This document shows, in pieces, positions 1-7,866 of a stretch of DNA of 29,677 nucleotides. The notes below the pieces were generated by a model. The model saw only the letters and a list, made by a program, of their open reading frames with translations, was not told the origin of the DNA and did not search any database. The translations under genes and the position numbers were made by a program. The stretch covers positions 1 to 29,677 of the forward strand of contig JAQBGV010000003.1 in NCBI GenBank assembly GCA_032128395.1, given 5' to 3'. Each line of letters starts with the position of its first letter. Positions within the stretch are counted from its first letter, which is position 1. The DNA is from JAQBGV01 sp032128395. Its GTDB lineage: Bacteria > Planctomycetota > UBA8108 > UBA1146.

Positions 1-345
1 GCGCTCGCGCGGCTCCTCGCCTCCGCCGATCTCTATGTCACCGCCGGTCCCCACGAGACTTTCGGCCTGTCGGTGGTCGAGGCGCATGCCTGCGGACTTC
101 CCGTGGTCGGTGTCCGGGCGGGGGCCCTGGTCGAGCGTGTCCCACCGAGCGTCGGGCGTCTCGGCGAAGAGGACAGCGCGGAGGAATTCGCACAGAACAT
201 CCAGACGATCGCCTCGGAGGACCTGTCCGCGATCGGTGCTCGAGCGCGCCAGCTCATCGTCGAGAGTCTCTCGTGGAAACAGACCTTCGAGACGCTGCTC
301 GGGATATACGAGGACACTCTGACATCGAGATTCCGCGGGGAGTGA
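1..345 (+). CDS. GT4-type glycosyltransferase, C-terminal fragment
   Basis: The frame is open from the first base and ends at a TGA at 343-345, so only the last 114 residues are in the window. The translation contains the GT-B C-terminal signature of GT4 (glycosyl transferase group 1) enzymes: a Pro-His-Glu-Thr-Phe-Gly stretch leading to a second Glu seven residues after the first (the EX7E pattern), then Ala-Cys-Gly-Leu-Pro-Val-Val-Gly. These residues bind the nucleotide-sugar donor in the family. The tail after it is helical, as is usual at the end of GT4 proteins. Donor, acceptor and pathway (envelope polysaccharide, glycolipid or other) cannot be told. It faces the minus-strand peptidase gene convergently, with about 90 bases between. 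Confidence 0.85.
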   Translation, partial: ALARLLASADLYVTAGPHETFGLSVVEAHACGLPVVGVRAGALVERVPPSVGRLGEEDSAEEFAQNIQTIASEDLSAIGARARQLIVESLSWKQTFETLLGIYEDTLTSRFRGE

Positions 346-436
346 GGGGAGAGCGATACGCCCACCGGCGAACTGCGGCAGCTCGTGACCCTCGAACGCG
401 TTCTCCGTTTGGGAGTTTTGTGATGCCGCGAGCGGC

Positions 437-1387
437 TCAGTCACCGCTGAGAGCGTCGAGCATCCCAGCCAGCGCCGATACGACGCGAGACATCTGGAGA
501 TAATTGAGCTTCTCTGGGGTGTCCTCGGGAGTGTGGTATTCGCGGTAGCGGAGGTACGCGGTGTCGGTGACGGTCACCCCGGGGTACCCCTCTCTCCAGA
601 ATGACCAGTCATCGGACCACGCCACGCGCGGGGCGAACCGAGGGACCGGGATCCCGACGACGGGGAAATCGGTCGCTCCCCGGAACCCTTCTAGCATCGC
701 ATCCAGGAACCTGCGCGAACCCCAGCTCGCGAGAAAAGCGACGAAGTCCCCCGGGGCGTCCGTGTCTCGTCCGAAGAGGGGCGCAAGCCGTTGCGATCCG
801 ATCTCGCTGGTGTAGCAGCCGAGGGTCTCGGGGGTGAACATCCCGACGATGCGCTCTCCGCGCGCGCGACACCCCTTCGCGTGAACCCAACTCCCCATCT
901 CCGGTGAACGAAAGAAGGGGGGCTCTTCGTTGACGAACGCGACGAAACGGATCGTTCTCTCAGTCACTCGATCGGCGAAGACGCGGGCGAGTGCGAGGGT
1001 CGCCGCGACCCCACTCGCGTTGTCGTTCGCTCCCGGGGTCCCCGGAAAGGCGGGATCGGGTTCGCGACCGTGCATGAACTTCATCCCGCAGCGAGAGTCG
1101 TAGTGCGAGCCGACGACGATGATCTCGTCCGGACGCGATCGTCCTCGTCGCTCCACCACCAGATTGCGAACCGGAACCTCGCGGGCGAGAAACTCCTCTC
1201 GATGGACTTCGTAGCCCAGGTCGTCGAGGGTCGTCCCGATCCACTCCTCCGCCGCGCGGAGCCGATCGACGCGCCAGATGTTGCGTTCGCCGATCCGGCC
1301 GGCGAGCTCGGTGACCGAGTATTCGAGCTCGGGAGCGAGCAGTGTCGGTTCGAGGGAGGGATCGAGTAGTCGATCGAGTCCGGCCAT
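437..1387 (-). CDS. M28 family zinc peptidase (aminopeptidase-like)
   Basis: Encodes 316 residues with the metal and catalytic motifs of M28 co-catalytic zinc peptidases: GSHYDSR (His95, Asp97), GANDNASG (Asp122, bridging ligand), NEEPPF (Glu154 general base, Glu155 ligand), a Glu187 where the family usually has Asp or Glu, and YHTPEDT near the C terminus (His285). Known members remove N-terminal residues or cyclise N-terminal glutamine (the glutaminyl cyclase branch); the substrate here is not evident. The frame is open to 1666, but the upstream part overlaps the preceding gene. I chose the ATG at 1387, which lies 10 bases after the upstream stop and has a purine-rich GAGGAG stretch before it. 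No signal peptide is seen, so the enzyme is probably cytoplasmic. It is the last gene of a minus-strand run with the membrane/TPR-like gene. Confidence 0.88.
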   Translation of the reverse strand: MAGLDRLLDPSLEPTLLAPELEYSVTELAGRIGERNIWRVDRLRAAEEWIGTTLDDLGYEVHREEFLAREVPVRNLVVERRGRSRPDEIIVVGSHYDSRCGMKFMHGREPDPAFPGTPGANDNASGVAATLALARVFADRVTERTIRFVAFVNEEPPFFRSPEMGSWVHAKGCRARGERIVGMFTPETLGCYTSEIGSQRLAPLFGRDTDAPGDFVAFLASWGSRRFLDAMLEGFRGATDFPVVGIPVPRFAPRVAWSDDWSFWREGYPGVTVTDTAYLRYREYHTPEDTPEKLNYLQMSRVVSALAGMLDALSGD

Positions 1388-1397
1388 CTCCTCGCGC

Positions 1398-2048
1398 TCA
1401 CTCCCCTGGGAACGGATGGTCGGCGTGGATCCCCGCCGCGATCCGGGCTTCTCTCCGCGCCGCTTGGAGGTGGCCGAGCCCGGCGAATGCATGAGAACAG
1501 CCGCGCGAGATATTGCCCTTGCGAAAGCGCTTTGCTGCGGTCTGGTAGTGAGCGCTCGCCAGCGCCGTCTCGTCCGAGGCCCGCTCGAAACATGCCGCGA
1601 CATCGGCTGCCGTCCCTCGGGGGATCTCGTCGTGCTCGTACTCGTCTTCGCCCGGCATTTCGTCATCGGTTTCGTGATGGTCCGCGTCGCCCTCTTCCTC
1701 TGCCTCCTCTTCGTTCCCGCTCTCGACCTCTTCGATCTCCCGCCGAGGGGAGCCGACGAACTCGAGCGGGACGCCCTGCTGCCGATCCTCCTCGTAGGAG
1801 ATCAAGATTTCGCCGATCCGCCGATTTCGAATCAGCTCGGTGAAGGAGAGATAGATCTGATAGCCGGCATACAGGCCGAAACCGATCACGGGCGCCGCAC
1901 GATCTCCCCACGTCCGGGCGAACCAGAAGATCGTCGCGCAAGGGATGAGGATCGCCGCTTCCCGGACGATCCGGACGCTGACGCTGGTCTCTCTCGGGCT
2001 CTGGAGACTCGCGATCGCGAGTCGGTCATCTGCATCAAGTTGGAGCAT
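1398..2048 (-). CDS. Membrane protein with acidic linker and TPR-like C terminus
   Basis: 216 residues with no family I recognise. Near the N terminus there are two hydrophobic segments (about residues 24-45 and 52-73), followed by a basic stretch, then a very acidic low-complexity linker of Glu, Asp and His. The C-terminal 70 residues are Ala-rich helices with a repeat-like spacing (AADVAACFERA, SAHYQTAAKRF, HAFAGLGHLQAARRE), which looks like a tetratricopeptide-type fold. The start at ATG 2048 is supported by GAGGAGG five bases upstream; the longer open frame to 2183 has no such site. It is followed after 10 bases by the M28 peptidase gene, so the two are probably co-transcribed. Confidence 0.7.
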   Translation of the reverse strand: MLQLDADDRLAIASLQSPRETSVSVRIVREAAILIPCATIFWFARTWGDRAAPVIGFGLYAGYQIYLSFTELIRNRRIGEILISYEEDRQQGVPLEFVGSPRREIEEVESGNEEEAEEEGDADHHETDDEMPGEDEYEHDEIPRGTAADVAACFERASDETALASAHYQTAAKRFRKGNISRGCSHAFAGLGHLQAARREARIAAGIHADHPFPGE

Positions 2049-2242
2049 GTCCTCCTCGTTCCGGATAACAGGTGGGAACCCCCCGAGTGTCCCCGATGGG
2101 AGGCCTCTCAGGAAGGGACCGGCCGGAACGGAGCGAAGGGCATGTCCCGGACCCCCGCCGGCGCTCCGATACTTCCCCCTCATCTGCGAGACGGTCCTTC
2201 ACCGATCACGATGATCCCAGTGATTGGAACCTCCTCGGAACC

Positions 2243-2629
2243 TCAGTCCTCGGGAAACAGCGAGAACACACGATCGTCGGAGAGGTGGAGTTGGCCGCCG
2301 ACCAGTTTCCCAGTCTCGGCATCGATCGTCACGAGTCGTGCGGTGACCACCCCCGACCCACGACTTCCCCGGACTCGATAGACGAAGTCGTGGTCTCCCT
2401 CCGTAGCGCCGGTCTCCACCAGGTCGATAGTGAGGGACTGGATCGTGCCGATGTGCTCCTTTATCACCGGATTCGACCCGAGGGCGGCTGCCGCCTGCTC
2501 TTTGAGTGCATTCCAGTCGAGATAGCCGAGGACCCCGATCGACGCGACGATCAGCACGGCTCCGCCGCCGAAGACGGCGAGCAGAATCAGGGGAAGTTTC
2601 GACTTCGGTGCGGGCTCGTTCACATCCAC
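2243..2629 (-). CDS. Coa1-like (cytochrome oxidase assembly factor-like) single-pass membrane protein
   Basis: 128 residues: a short polar N terminus, one long hydrophobic segment (about residues 12-35), then a compact beta-rich domain. The pattern LGSNPVIKEHIG followed by strands ending GKLVGGQLHL resembles the Coa1/Tim21-like domain, found in mitochondrial cytochrome oxidase assembly factors and in many small bacterial membrane proteins of unknown role. The frame is open to 2821, but I place the start at GTG 2629 because GAGGAGG lies six bases upstream; the ATG at 2722 has no comparable site. Its stop is about 194 bases before the next minus-strand start, so co-transcription is possible but not certain. 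A role in respiratory complex assembly is only an analogy. Confidence 0.65.
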   Translation of the reverse strand: MDVNEPAPKSKLPLILLAVFGGGAVLIVASIGVLGYLDWNALKEQAAAALGSNPVIKEHIGTIQSLTIDLVETGATEGDHDFVYRVRGSRGSGVVTARLVTIDAETGKLVGGQLHLSDDRVFSLFPED

Positions 2630-2698
2630 GAGGTTCCTCCTCGACGCGGGCTCACGAGAACCCCGGCCGGAGTCCGGTCCGGCCCCCGCACCATTTTC

Positions 2699-2717
2699 GC
2701 GCAAGTTGTTCTTGCGC
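2699..2717. promoter_or_regulatory. 19-bp inverted repeat upstream of the Coa1-like gene
   Basis: GCGCAAG and CTTGCGC form a perfect 7-bp inverted repeat around a 5-base centre, 70-88 bases upstream of the GTG start at 2629. It could be a repressor operator or a leader hairpin for the minus-strand operon. No regulator gene is next to it. Confidence 0.35.
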
Positions 2718-2904
2718 ACCATCCGATCAATGGCATGATTCCACCGCGCTCCACAGGAGAGAGCCCTCTCCTCGGCGCGACTCATCCCATCGCAGGGGTC
2801 ATTCCCTTGCACCCCTTGCACGGGATGCTAGCTCTTGTCTGGAAGGAGGCACTGATGATCCGCACGCATCGTATCGCCGTGCTGAAAGACGCTGTGCTGT
2901 CACA

Positions 2905-3245
2905 CGTCACGCCGACGGACGAAATGCCGTCTGGCGTCACGCAGGCCTCCTTCGCTGAGACTCTCCCTCTTTCGGCTCTTCCTTGTCCGGCTCCGCTCGG
3001 AGGCTCAGCGCCCACCGGCGCATGAGCTGACCCGGTCGAGTTCGACCGGAATCCACGAGCGGGATCCACGACCGGCGGGATCCACGAAACGGGGCTGAGG
3101 GCGCGTCTCACGGCCGAGCACACGGTCTTCAGGGGCCCCCACAGGACTTTCCCACGGGGCTTCCCCACGGAGACCGAGCACTGCGCAGTGCGGCAACATC
3201 CATCCCACTCGATTCCAAACCGGAGCGGACCGACGGTCGGTCCGA
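2905..3245. ncRNA. Candidate structured RNA or regulatory element (strand unknown)
   Basis: Read directly, the interval contains successive foldable elements: a 10-bp stem with one bulge at 2909-2937; a 10-bp stem with one bulge and a 4-base loop at 3003-3027; a perfect 18-bp palindrome CCGGTCGAGTTCGACCGG at 3032-3049; a stem of 6 to 8 bp closing 3123-3176 around a small inner GGGG/CCCC hairpin; a perfect 14-bp palindrome GCACTGCGCAGTGC at 3178-3191; and a 9-bp dyad with one central base at 3226-3244. Three copies of ATCCACGA lie at 3051, 3064 and 3080. A further hairpin with a GTGA (GNRA-type) loop is at 3365-3380. I match it to no known RNA family. It could be a noncoding RNA, a long leader of the ABC operon, or a cluster of operators; GC-rich DNA also makes chance hairpins common. 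Confidence 0.25.
3226..3244. promoter_or_regulatory. 19-bp palindromic operator-like site
   Basis: CGGACCGAC and GTCGGTCCG form a perfect 9-bp dyad around a single G. Its size and symmetry are typical of dimeric repressor operators such as TetR-type sites. It lies 540 bases upstream of the ABC operon and 39 bases upstream of a short GTG frame with a good ribosome binding site. No regulator is encoded nearby, so the link is inference. Confidence 0.3.
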
Positions 3246-3786
3246 CGCCGACTTCATTCCACCTCCTCGGAAGGAGAAACACGTGTCGAGAGCAGTTCTC
3301 AACCGCCAGTGCGATATCGCGGCCTACGGCGGCCGCACGGACGGATTCCTGACCACGATCGAACGCTCCCGTGAGGGAGCCCGAGAACGATGGAGAACAC
3401 GATGGCGATCGAGCTGAGTGTCGTTCGAGAGAAGCGGCGAAGCGGCTGGATGGCGATCGCGAGGGCGCTCTGGCCCGGGATCGCTCGCAGTTCGCGTCTG
3501 GAGAGACGCGGCTTCTTCTGCCTTGAAGAGAGACGCCGCTTCCAATCGCAGTTGGACGCGTGGCGCAACCCAGGAGCGAGGGGAGGTCCGTTTTGATCCG
3601 CAGGATTCCGCAGCGCGGGACGGACCACTCCGAGGAGGGCGACTCCGAGGACGAAACCGCGGGGTGGCATGCGTCTGTCGCTCCGGCGAAGATCGGAGTC
3701 CGCCTCCGGTGCGGGCGACTCCGCGCCGGCGAACAGAGATACGGTCCCCCTCCCGTCGGGGACGAACTCGGCGTGGGAGGTCTACC

Positions 3787-5751
3787 ATGACCGGTGAACA
3801 CCGCGCAGAGAACCAGCCTCGGAGCGAGCGTGGCGCGATGCGCATGCTCTGGGAGCGCATGGAGGGGGAACGCCTGCGCTACGGGGCCGCCCTCTTGGCG
3901 CTGATTCCGAGCGCAGCCCTGCTCTACCTCGCGCCGATGATCCCCAAAGTAGTCCTCGATCGGGTCCTCCCCGAAGCAGAGCCGACCGCCGACGGCGGGG
4001 TGAGCGGCGTGCTCGTCGAGGCTCTCGGCGGGCGTGACTTCCTCCGCGAGAACCTGTGGATCGCGGCGGTCTGTATCGTCGCGGTGACCGCGGCCGCGGG
4101 AGCTTTCACCTACCTGCGCGGCCGATTGGCCGCGCGGGCGAGCGAGCGCATCGTGCGGCGTCTACGGGATCGTCTCTACGATCACCTGCAGAGGCTGCCG
4201 ATCGCTTGGCATCACACCGCCAACACCGGGGACCTGGTCCAGCGTGCGACGAGCGATGTCGAGACCCTCCGCCAGTTCCTCGCGACCCAGGTGGTCGAGA
4301 TCGGTCGCGCGATCGCGATGTTCCTGGTGCCGCTGCCTCTGATGCTGTCGATCGACCCGCGCATGACCGCCGCGTCGGTGTTCCTGATGCCGGTCATCGT
4401 CGGATTCAGCTACTTCTTCTTCCGTCGAGTGCGCCGGGCGTTCCTCGGGGTGGACGAAGCCGAGGGCGCGCTGACCGGAGTGATCCAGGAGAACCTGGTC
4501 GGAATTCGCGTAGTGCGCGCGTTCGCGCGACAAGAGCACGAGGAGGCAAAGTTCGCGGAGAAGAACAAGACCCACCAGAGCCGAGATCGGCGGTTCTACC
4601 GAAATCTCTCGGTGTTCTGGTCGTGTTCGGACCTGCTCTGCTTCGTCCAGCTCGCATTGGTGATCGGCTACGGAGGCTTCCGCCTCGCGGACGGTTCCCT
4701 CGAGGTCGGAACCTACTACTGGTTCCTCGCCTCGGTGAACTTGTTCCTGTGGCCGATGCGATTCATGGGGAGGATCCTGACCGAGTTCGGAAAGGCGACG
4801 GTGGCGATCGGAAGGATCGCTGAGATCCTCGAGACTCCGGAGGAAACCCAACCGGAGCCGGGGCTGGTGGCCGCGGAGGACGCGAAGGATGCCCGTCGCG
4901 GGGAGGTCGGCCGCGAAGACTGGAAGTGGGGGGAGATCGAGTTCGAGAACGTCCGCTTCGCGGTCGAGGGTGGATCCCCGATCCTCGACGGAGTGGATTT
5001 CCGGATCAGGGCAGGCGAGACGGTCGCACTCCTCGGACCCTCCGGTGCGGGTAAGTCGACGATCGCTCGGCTGTTGTTGCGGTTCATCGATCCGACCGAC
5101 GGGGTGATCCGCCTCGACGGACGGGACATCGCGTCACTCCCCCGTCAGAGGATGCGGAGCCGGATCGCGGTGGTGCTCCAGGATCCGTTCCTCTACTCGA
5201 AGACGGTGCGCGAGAACATCCACATCGGGCGCCAGTCGGCGACGATGGAGGAGATCGAGCACGCCGCCCGGCATGCTAGCATCCACGACGGAATCGTCGA
5301 CTTCGCGGACGGATACGAAACGATGGTCGGCGAGCGCGGCGTCACTCTGTCGGGAGGCCAGCGTCAACGGGTCTCGCTCGCGCGAGCGCTCGTCGACCGT
5401 ACGGACGTGTTGATCCTGGACGATGCGCTGAGCGCGGTCGACACCGACACCGAAGGGTGGATCCTCGACGCGCTCCGCGAGCGGCGGGGGCGACAAACTA
5501 CGATTCTCATCGCGCATCGGTTGTCGACGCTGATGAACGCCGACCGGATCTTCGTGCTCGATGAGGGTCGGATCACTCAGCAGGGGACCCATGCGGAGCT
5601 CTCGATCACCTCTGGGCTCTACGGACGCCTCTGGCGGCTCGAAAGTAGGCTCGAGGAGGAGATGTTCGCCAGCGACGGTGACCCATCTCCAGCTCAGGAT
5701 CGACTCCAAGGCGAAGCGCCGATCCCGAGTCCTGAAGGGAGCCAGCGATGA
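3787..5751 (+). CDS. ABC exporter half-transporter A (degenerate Walker B)
   Basis: 654 residues: an N-terminal transmembrane domain (about residues 30-340) of the type I exporter fold, then a nucleotide-binding domain. The Walker A GPSGAGKS is at 417-424, the canonical signature LSGGQ at 521-525, Walker B ends LILDD with Asp546 where the catalytic Glu is expected, and the H-loop His is 577. The Asp substitution, paired with the odd signature of the next gene, is typical of heterodimeric exporters such as TM287/288 or BmrCD. The ATG at 3787 has GGGAGG upstream; the open frame extends to 3418, but that part is Arg-rich and unlike a transporter. The stop overlaps the next start as ATGA. Such pumps export lipids, drugs or peptides; the substrate here is unknown. 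Confidence 0.93.
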   Translation: MTGEHRAENQPRSERGAMRMLWERMEGERLRYGAALLALIPSAALLYLAPMIPKVVLDRVLPEAEPTADGGVSGVLVEALGGRDFLRENLWIAAVCIVAVTAAAGAFTYLRGRLAARASERIVRRLRDRLYDHLQRLPIAWHHTANTGDLVQRATSDVETLRQFLATQVVEIGRAIAMFLVPLPLMLSIDPRMTAASVFLMPVIVGFSYFFFRRVRRAFLGVDEAEGALTGVIQENLVGIRVVRAFARQEHEEAKFAEKNKTHQSRDRRFYRNLSVFWSCSDLLCFVQLALVIGYGGFRLADGSLEVGTYYWFLASVNLFLWPMRFMGRILTEFGKATVAIGRIAEILETPEETQPEPGLVAAEDAKDARRGEVGREDWKWGEIEFENVRFAVEGGSPILDGVDFRIRAGETVALLGPSGAGKSTIARLLLRFIDPTDGVIRLDGRDIASLPRQRMRSRIAVVLQDPFLYSKTVRENIHIGRQSATMEEIEHAARHASIHDGIVDFADGYETMVGERGVTLSGGQRQRVSLARALVDRTDVLILDDALSAVDTDTEGWILDALRERRGRQTTILIAHRLSTLMNADRIFVLDEGRITQQGTHAELSITSGLYGRLWRLESRLEEEMFASDGDPSPAQDRLQGEAPIPSPEGSQR

Positions 5752-7562
5752 ACCTGCACGTCGAGGAAGATCACCTCGAACAGCGCGGGCTCGACCTGAA
5801 GCTGTGGCGGCGATTTTTGCGTCATCTGGCGCCGCACCGCCGCTCCGTCCTGTGTCTCTGCGCCGGGGGAGCGTTTCTCGCGGCGATCGAGCCCCTGATG
5901 CCTCTGACGACGGGGCGGATCATCGACGCGGCGACCACGGGGGCGAGAGAAGATCTCCCGAGGCGGATCGCAGAGTACGTCGCATTGATTTGCTCCTTCG
6001 CGGCGGTGGTGTTCATGTTCATCTGGGCTGCGGGAAACATCGCGACCGGAATGGCGTACGACATCCGCCGCCACGCGTTCGCGCATCTCCAGCGCTTGAG
6101 CTTCTCGTTCTACGACCGCAAGGCGGTCGGGTGGCTGATGGCGCGGATGACCAGCGACGTCGGGCGGATCTCGGGGCTCGCCCCCTGGGTCCTCCTCGAC
6201 CTGACATGGGGGACCTTGTACCTCGGCTCGCTGTCGGCGGTGATGCTCTGGCTCGACTGGCGACTCGCACTCCTCGTGATGTTGATCGTTCCACCCATTT
6301 CCCTGGTCAGCCTCTTTTTCCAGAAGCGATTGCTCGGTTTTCAGCGGCGCATCCGAAAGACGAACTCCGAGATCACTGCCGCCTACAACGAGGGGATCAT
6401 GGGGGTGCAGACCACCCAATCCCTCGTCCGGGAGGAGTCGGCGCTCGACGAATTCCAGGGACTGACCGACCGAATGTACTTCTATTCTTCGCGCAACATG
6501 ATCACCGCGGCGCTCTACCTCCCGGTCGTACTCTCCCTCGGGAGCATCGGAGTCGGCCTTGCGCTGTGGCGCGGGGGGGTGACCATCGGGGGAGCGTTGT
6601 CGCCGGGGGAGTTGATCGCGTTCATGCAGTTCGCGGCCCAGTTCTCGATGCCGATCCAGGAGCTCGCCGCACGGTTCACCGACCTCCAGTCGGCGCAGGC
6701 CTCGGCCGAGCGCCTGCAAGCGATGCTCGATGAAGTCCCCGCGATCATCGATCCGGACTCGCCGGACGCGGAGCCGTGCGCCGGTGGCGGCGGTCCGATC
6801 CGAACGGTCGAATTCCGCGGGGTCGACTTCCACTACAAGGAGACCGAGCCGATTCTGCGCGGCTTCGACCTGACGATCCAGGAAGGGGAGAGCATCGCGC
6901 TCGTCGGTGCGACGGGGAGCGGCAAGACCACCATCGCGGGCCTCCTCTGCCGGTTCTATCCACCGACGAAGGGCCAGGTGTTCGTCGACGGAGTCGATCT
7001 CACCGAACGCAGCCAGCACTGGTTGCAGTCGCGACTCGGGATCGTGCTCCAGCACCCGCACCTCTTCTCGGGGACGATCCGCGAGAACATCCGGTACGGG
7101 AAGCTCTCGGCGACCGACGTCGGGGTCGAGGACGCAGCGAGGCTCGTCGGAGCCCATGAGTTCATCGACAACTTCGAGAATGGCTACGACACCGAAGTCG
7201 GGGAAGGGGGCTGCCTCCTCTCGAGCGGAGAGCGGCAGTTCGTCTCGCTCGCCCGAGCGGTGCTCGCCGATCCCGCGATCTTCGTGATGGACGAGGCGAC
7301 CAGCTCGCTCGACACCGAGACCGAGCGCAAGATCCAGGATGGGATCGACGCGATCCTCGCGGGTCGGATCAGCGTGATCATCGCGCACCGTCTCTCGACG
7401 ATTCGTCGGGTCAATCGGATCCTGGTGATCGAGAAGGGTCGCATCATCGAGTCCGGGAGCCACTCGGAGCTGATCGGCCGCCGCGGCTCGTACCATCGGC
7501 TCTACACGGCGCAGTTCGCCCGCGAGCGAGGGCGCGCGATGATTGAATCCGGGCCCCGATGA
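5748..7562 (+). CDS. ABC exporter half-transporter B (degenerate signature motif)
   Basis: 604 residues with the same architecture as its partner: transmembrane domain (about residues 20-310), then an ATPase domain. The Walker A GATGSGKT is at 387-394, Walker B FVMDE with an intact catalytic Glu516, and the H-loop His is 547. The signature reads LSSGE (491-495) instead of LSGGQ. In a head-to-tail dimer, this changed signature faces the Walker A/B of the partner that lacks its Glu, so one site should be inactive and the other (this Glu516 with the partner's LSGGQ) active. The start overlaps the upstream stop by ATGA with GAAGGGAG before it, so translation is coupled. Function is inner-membrane export; the substrate is unknown. 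Confidence 0.93.
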   Translation: MNLHVEEDHLEQRGLDLKLWRRFLRHLAPHRRSVLCLCAGGAFLAAIEPLMPLTTGRIIDAATTGAREDLPRRIAEYVALICSFAAVVFMFIWAAGNIATGMAYDIRRHAFAHLQRLSFSFYDRKAVGWLMARMTSDVGRISGLAPWVLLDLTWGTLYLGSLSAVMLWLDWRLALLVMLIVPPISLVSLFFQKRLLGFQRRIRKTNSEITAAYNEGIMGVQTTQSLVREESALDEFQGLTDRMYFYSSRNMITAALYLPVVLSLGSIGVGLALWRGGVTIGGALSPGELIAFMQFAAQFSMPIQELAARFTDLQSAQASAERLQAMLDEVPAIIDPDSPDAEPCAGGGGPIRTVEFRGVDFHYKETEPILRGFDLTIQEGESIALVGATGSGKTTIAGLLCRFYPPTKGQVFVDGVDLTERSQHWLQSRLGIVLQHPHLFSGTIRENIRYGKLSATDVGVEDAARLVGAHEFIDNFENGYDTEVGEGGCLLSSGERQFVSLARAVLADPAIFVMDEATSSLDTETERKIQDGIDAILAGRISVIIAHRLSTIRRVNRILVIEKGRIIESGSHSELIGRRGSYHRLYTAQFARERGRAMIESGPR

Positions 7563-7866
7563 GGCACCGTCTGCCGCGTTGCGGGACGCCGCCCATCCTC
7601 GACGTCGCGCGGTCACGCCTGCGGTCGGGCGGCACCCCGCGCCTTGTTTCCGAACCCTCCTCGGAGCCCTCACCGGGAGCGGTTACTCCGAAGAGCAACC
7701 TGGGGCGGTCTCCTCGGTGCGGAGCCGGTCCCCATGTTGCGAACGGGATGAGTCGTCGTCGCACCGTTGACGATCGGTTCGTTCCCGTCCGGTCCGGTCC
7801 GGTCACACTCTTGGCACAATCGGTGCGAGAGCGCGTTCGACCCTCGTGGATGGAGGCGCCGCTCTG
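7563..7866. other. Intergenic region before the multihaem cytochrome gene
   Basis: 304 bases with no supported gene; the short open frames here are Arg/Pro-rich. It holds three tandem CCGGT units at about 7790-7803 and the sigma-54-like promoter at 7812-7827. Confidence 0.5.
7812..7827 (+). promoter_or_regulatory. Putative sigma-54 (-24/-12) promoter
   Basis: TGGCACAATCGGTGC matches the consensus TGGCACG-N4-TTGC at 9 of 11 defined positions, with the invariant GG and GC at the exact spacing. It predicts a transcript start near 7838, 29 bases before the ATG of the multihaem cytochrome. Sigma-54 control of extracellular electron transfer genes is known in Geobacter; here it is inferred from sequence only. 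Confidence 0.5.

Larger units (their letters stand above)
2630..3786. other. Gene-poor interval rich in hairpins and palindromes
   Basis: This 1.16-kb stretch separates the minus-strand Coa1-like operon from the plus-strand ABC operon. Long open frames cross it on both strands, but their translations are Arg/Ser/Pro-rich and resemble no protein family, so I treat them as artefacts of high GC. Two short frames have good ribosome binding sites: ATG 2855-3025 (56 aa, AAGGAGG upstream) and GTG 3283-3417 (44 aa, AAGGAG upstream); neither product is recognisable. The interval also holds many inverted repeats, listed under the candidate structured element, and paired short direct repeats (GAGAGACGCGGCTTC at 3501 and a one-mismatch copy at 3528; GATGGCGATCG near 3401 and 3449). 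Confidence 0.6.

Noticed and set aside
3121..3180. Minus-strand GGGAAAGTCC segment resembling the conserved start of RNase P RNA
   Set aside because: The second conserved RNase P region (ACAGAAACCCGGC-like) is not found nearby, and the flanking bases do not match.
2782..3801. 339-codon minus-strand open frame across the gene-free gap
   Set aside because: Arg/Ser/Pro-rich, no start site with a ribosome binding sequence and no protein-like pattern.
5694..7673. 659-codon minus-strand open frame
   Set aside because: It lies opposite the second ABC subunit, which has all expected motifs; the translation is charged and shows no family.
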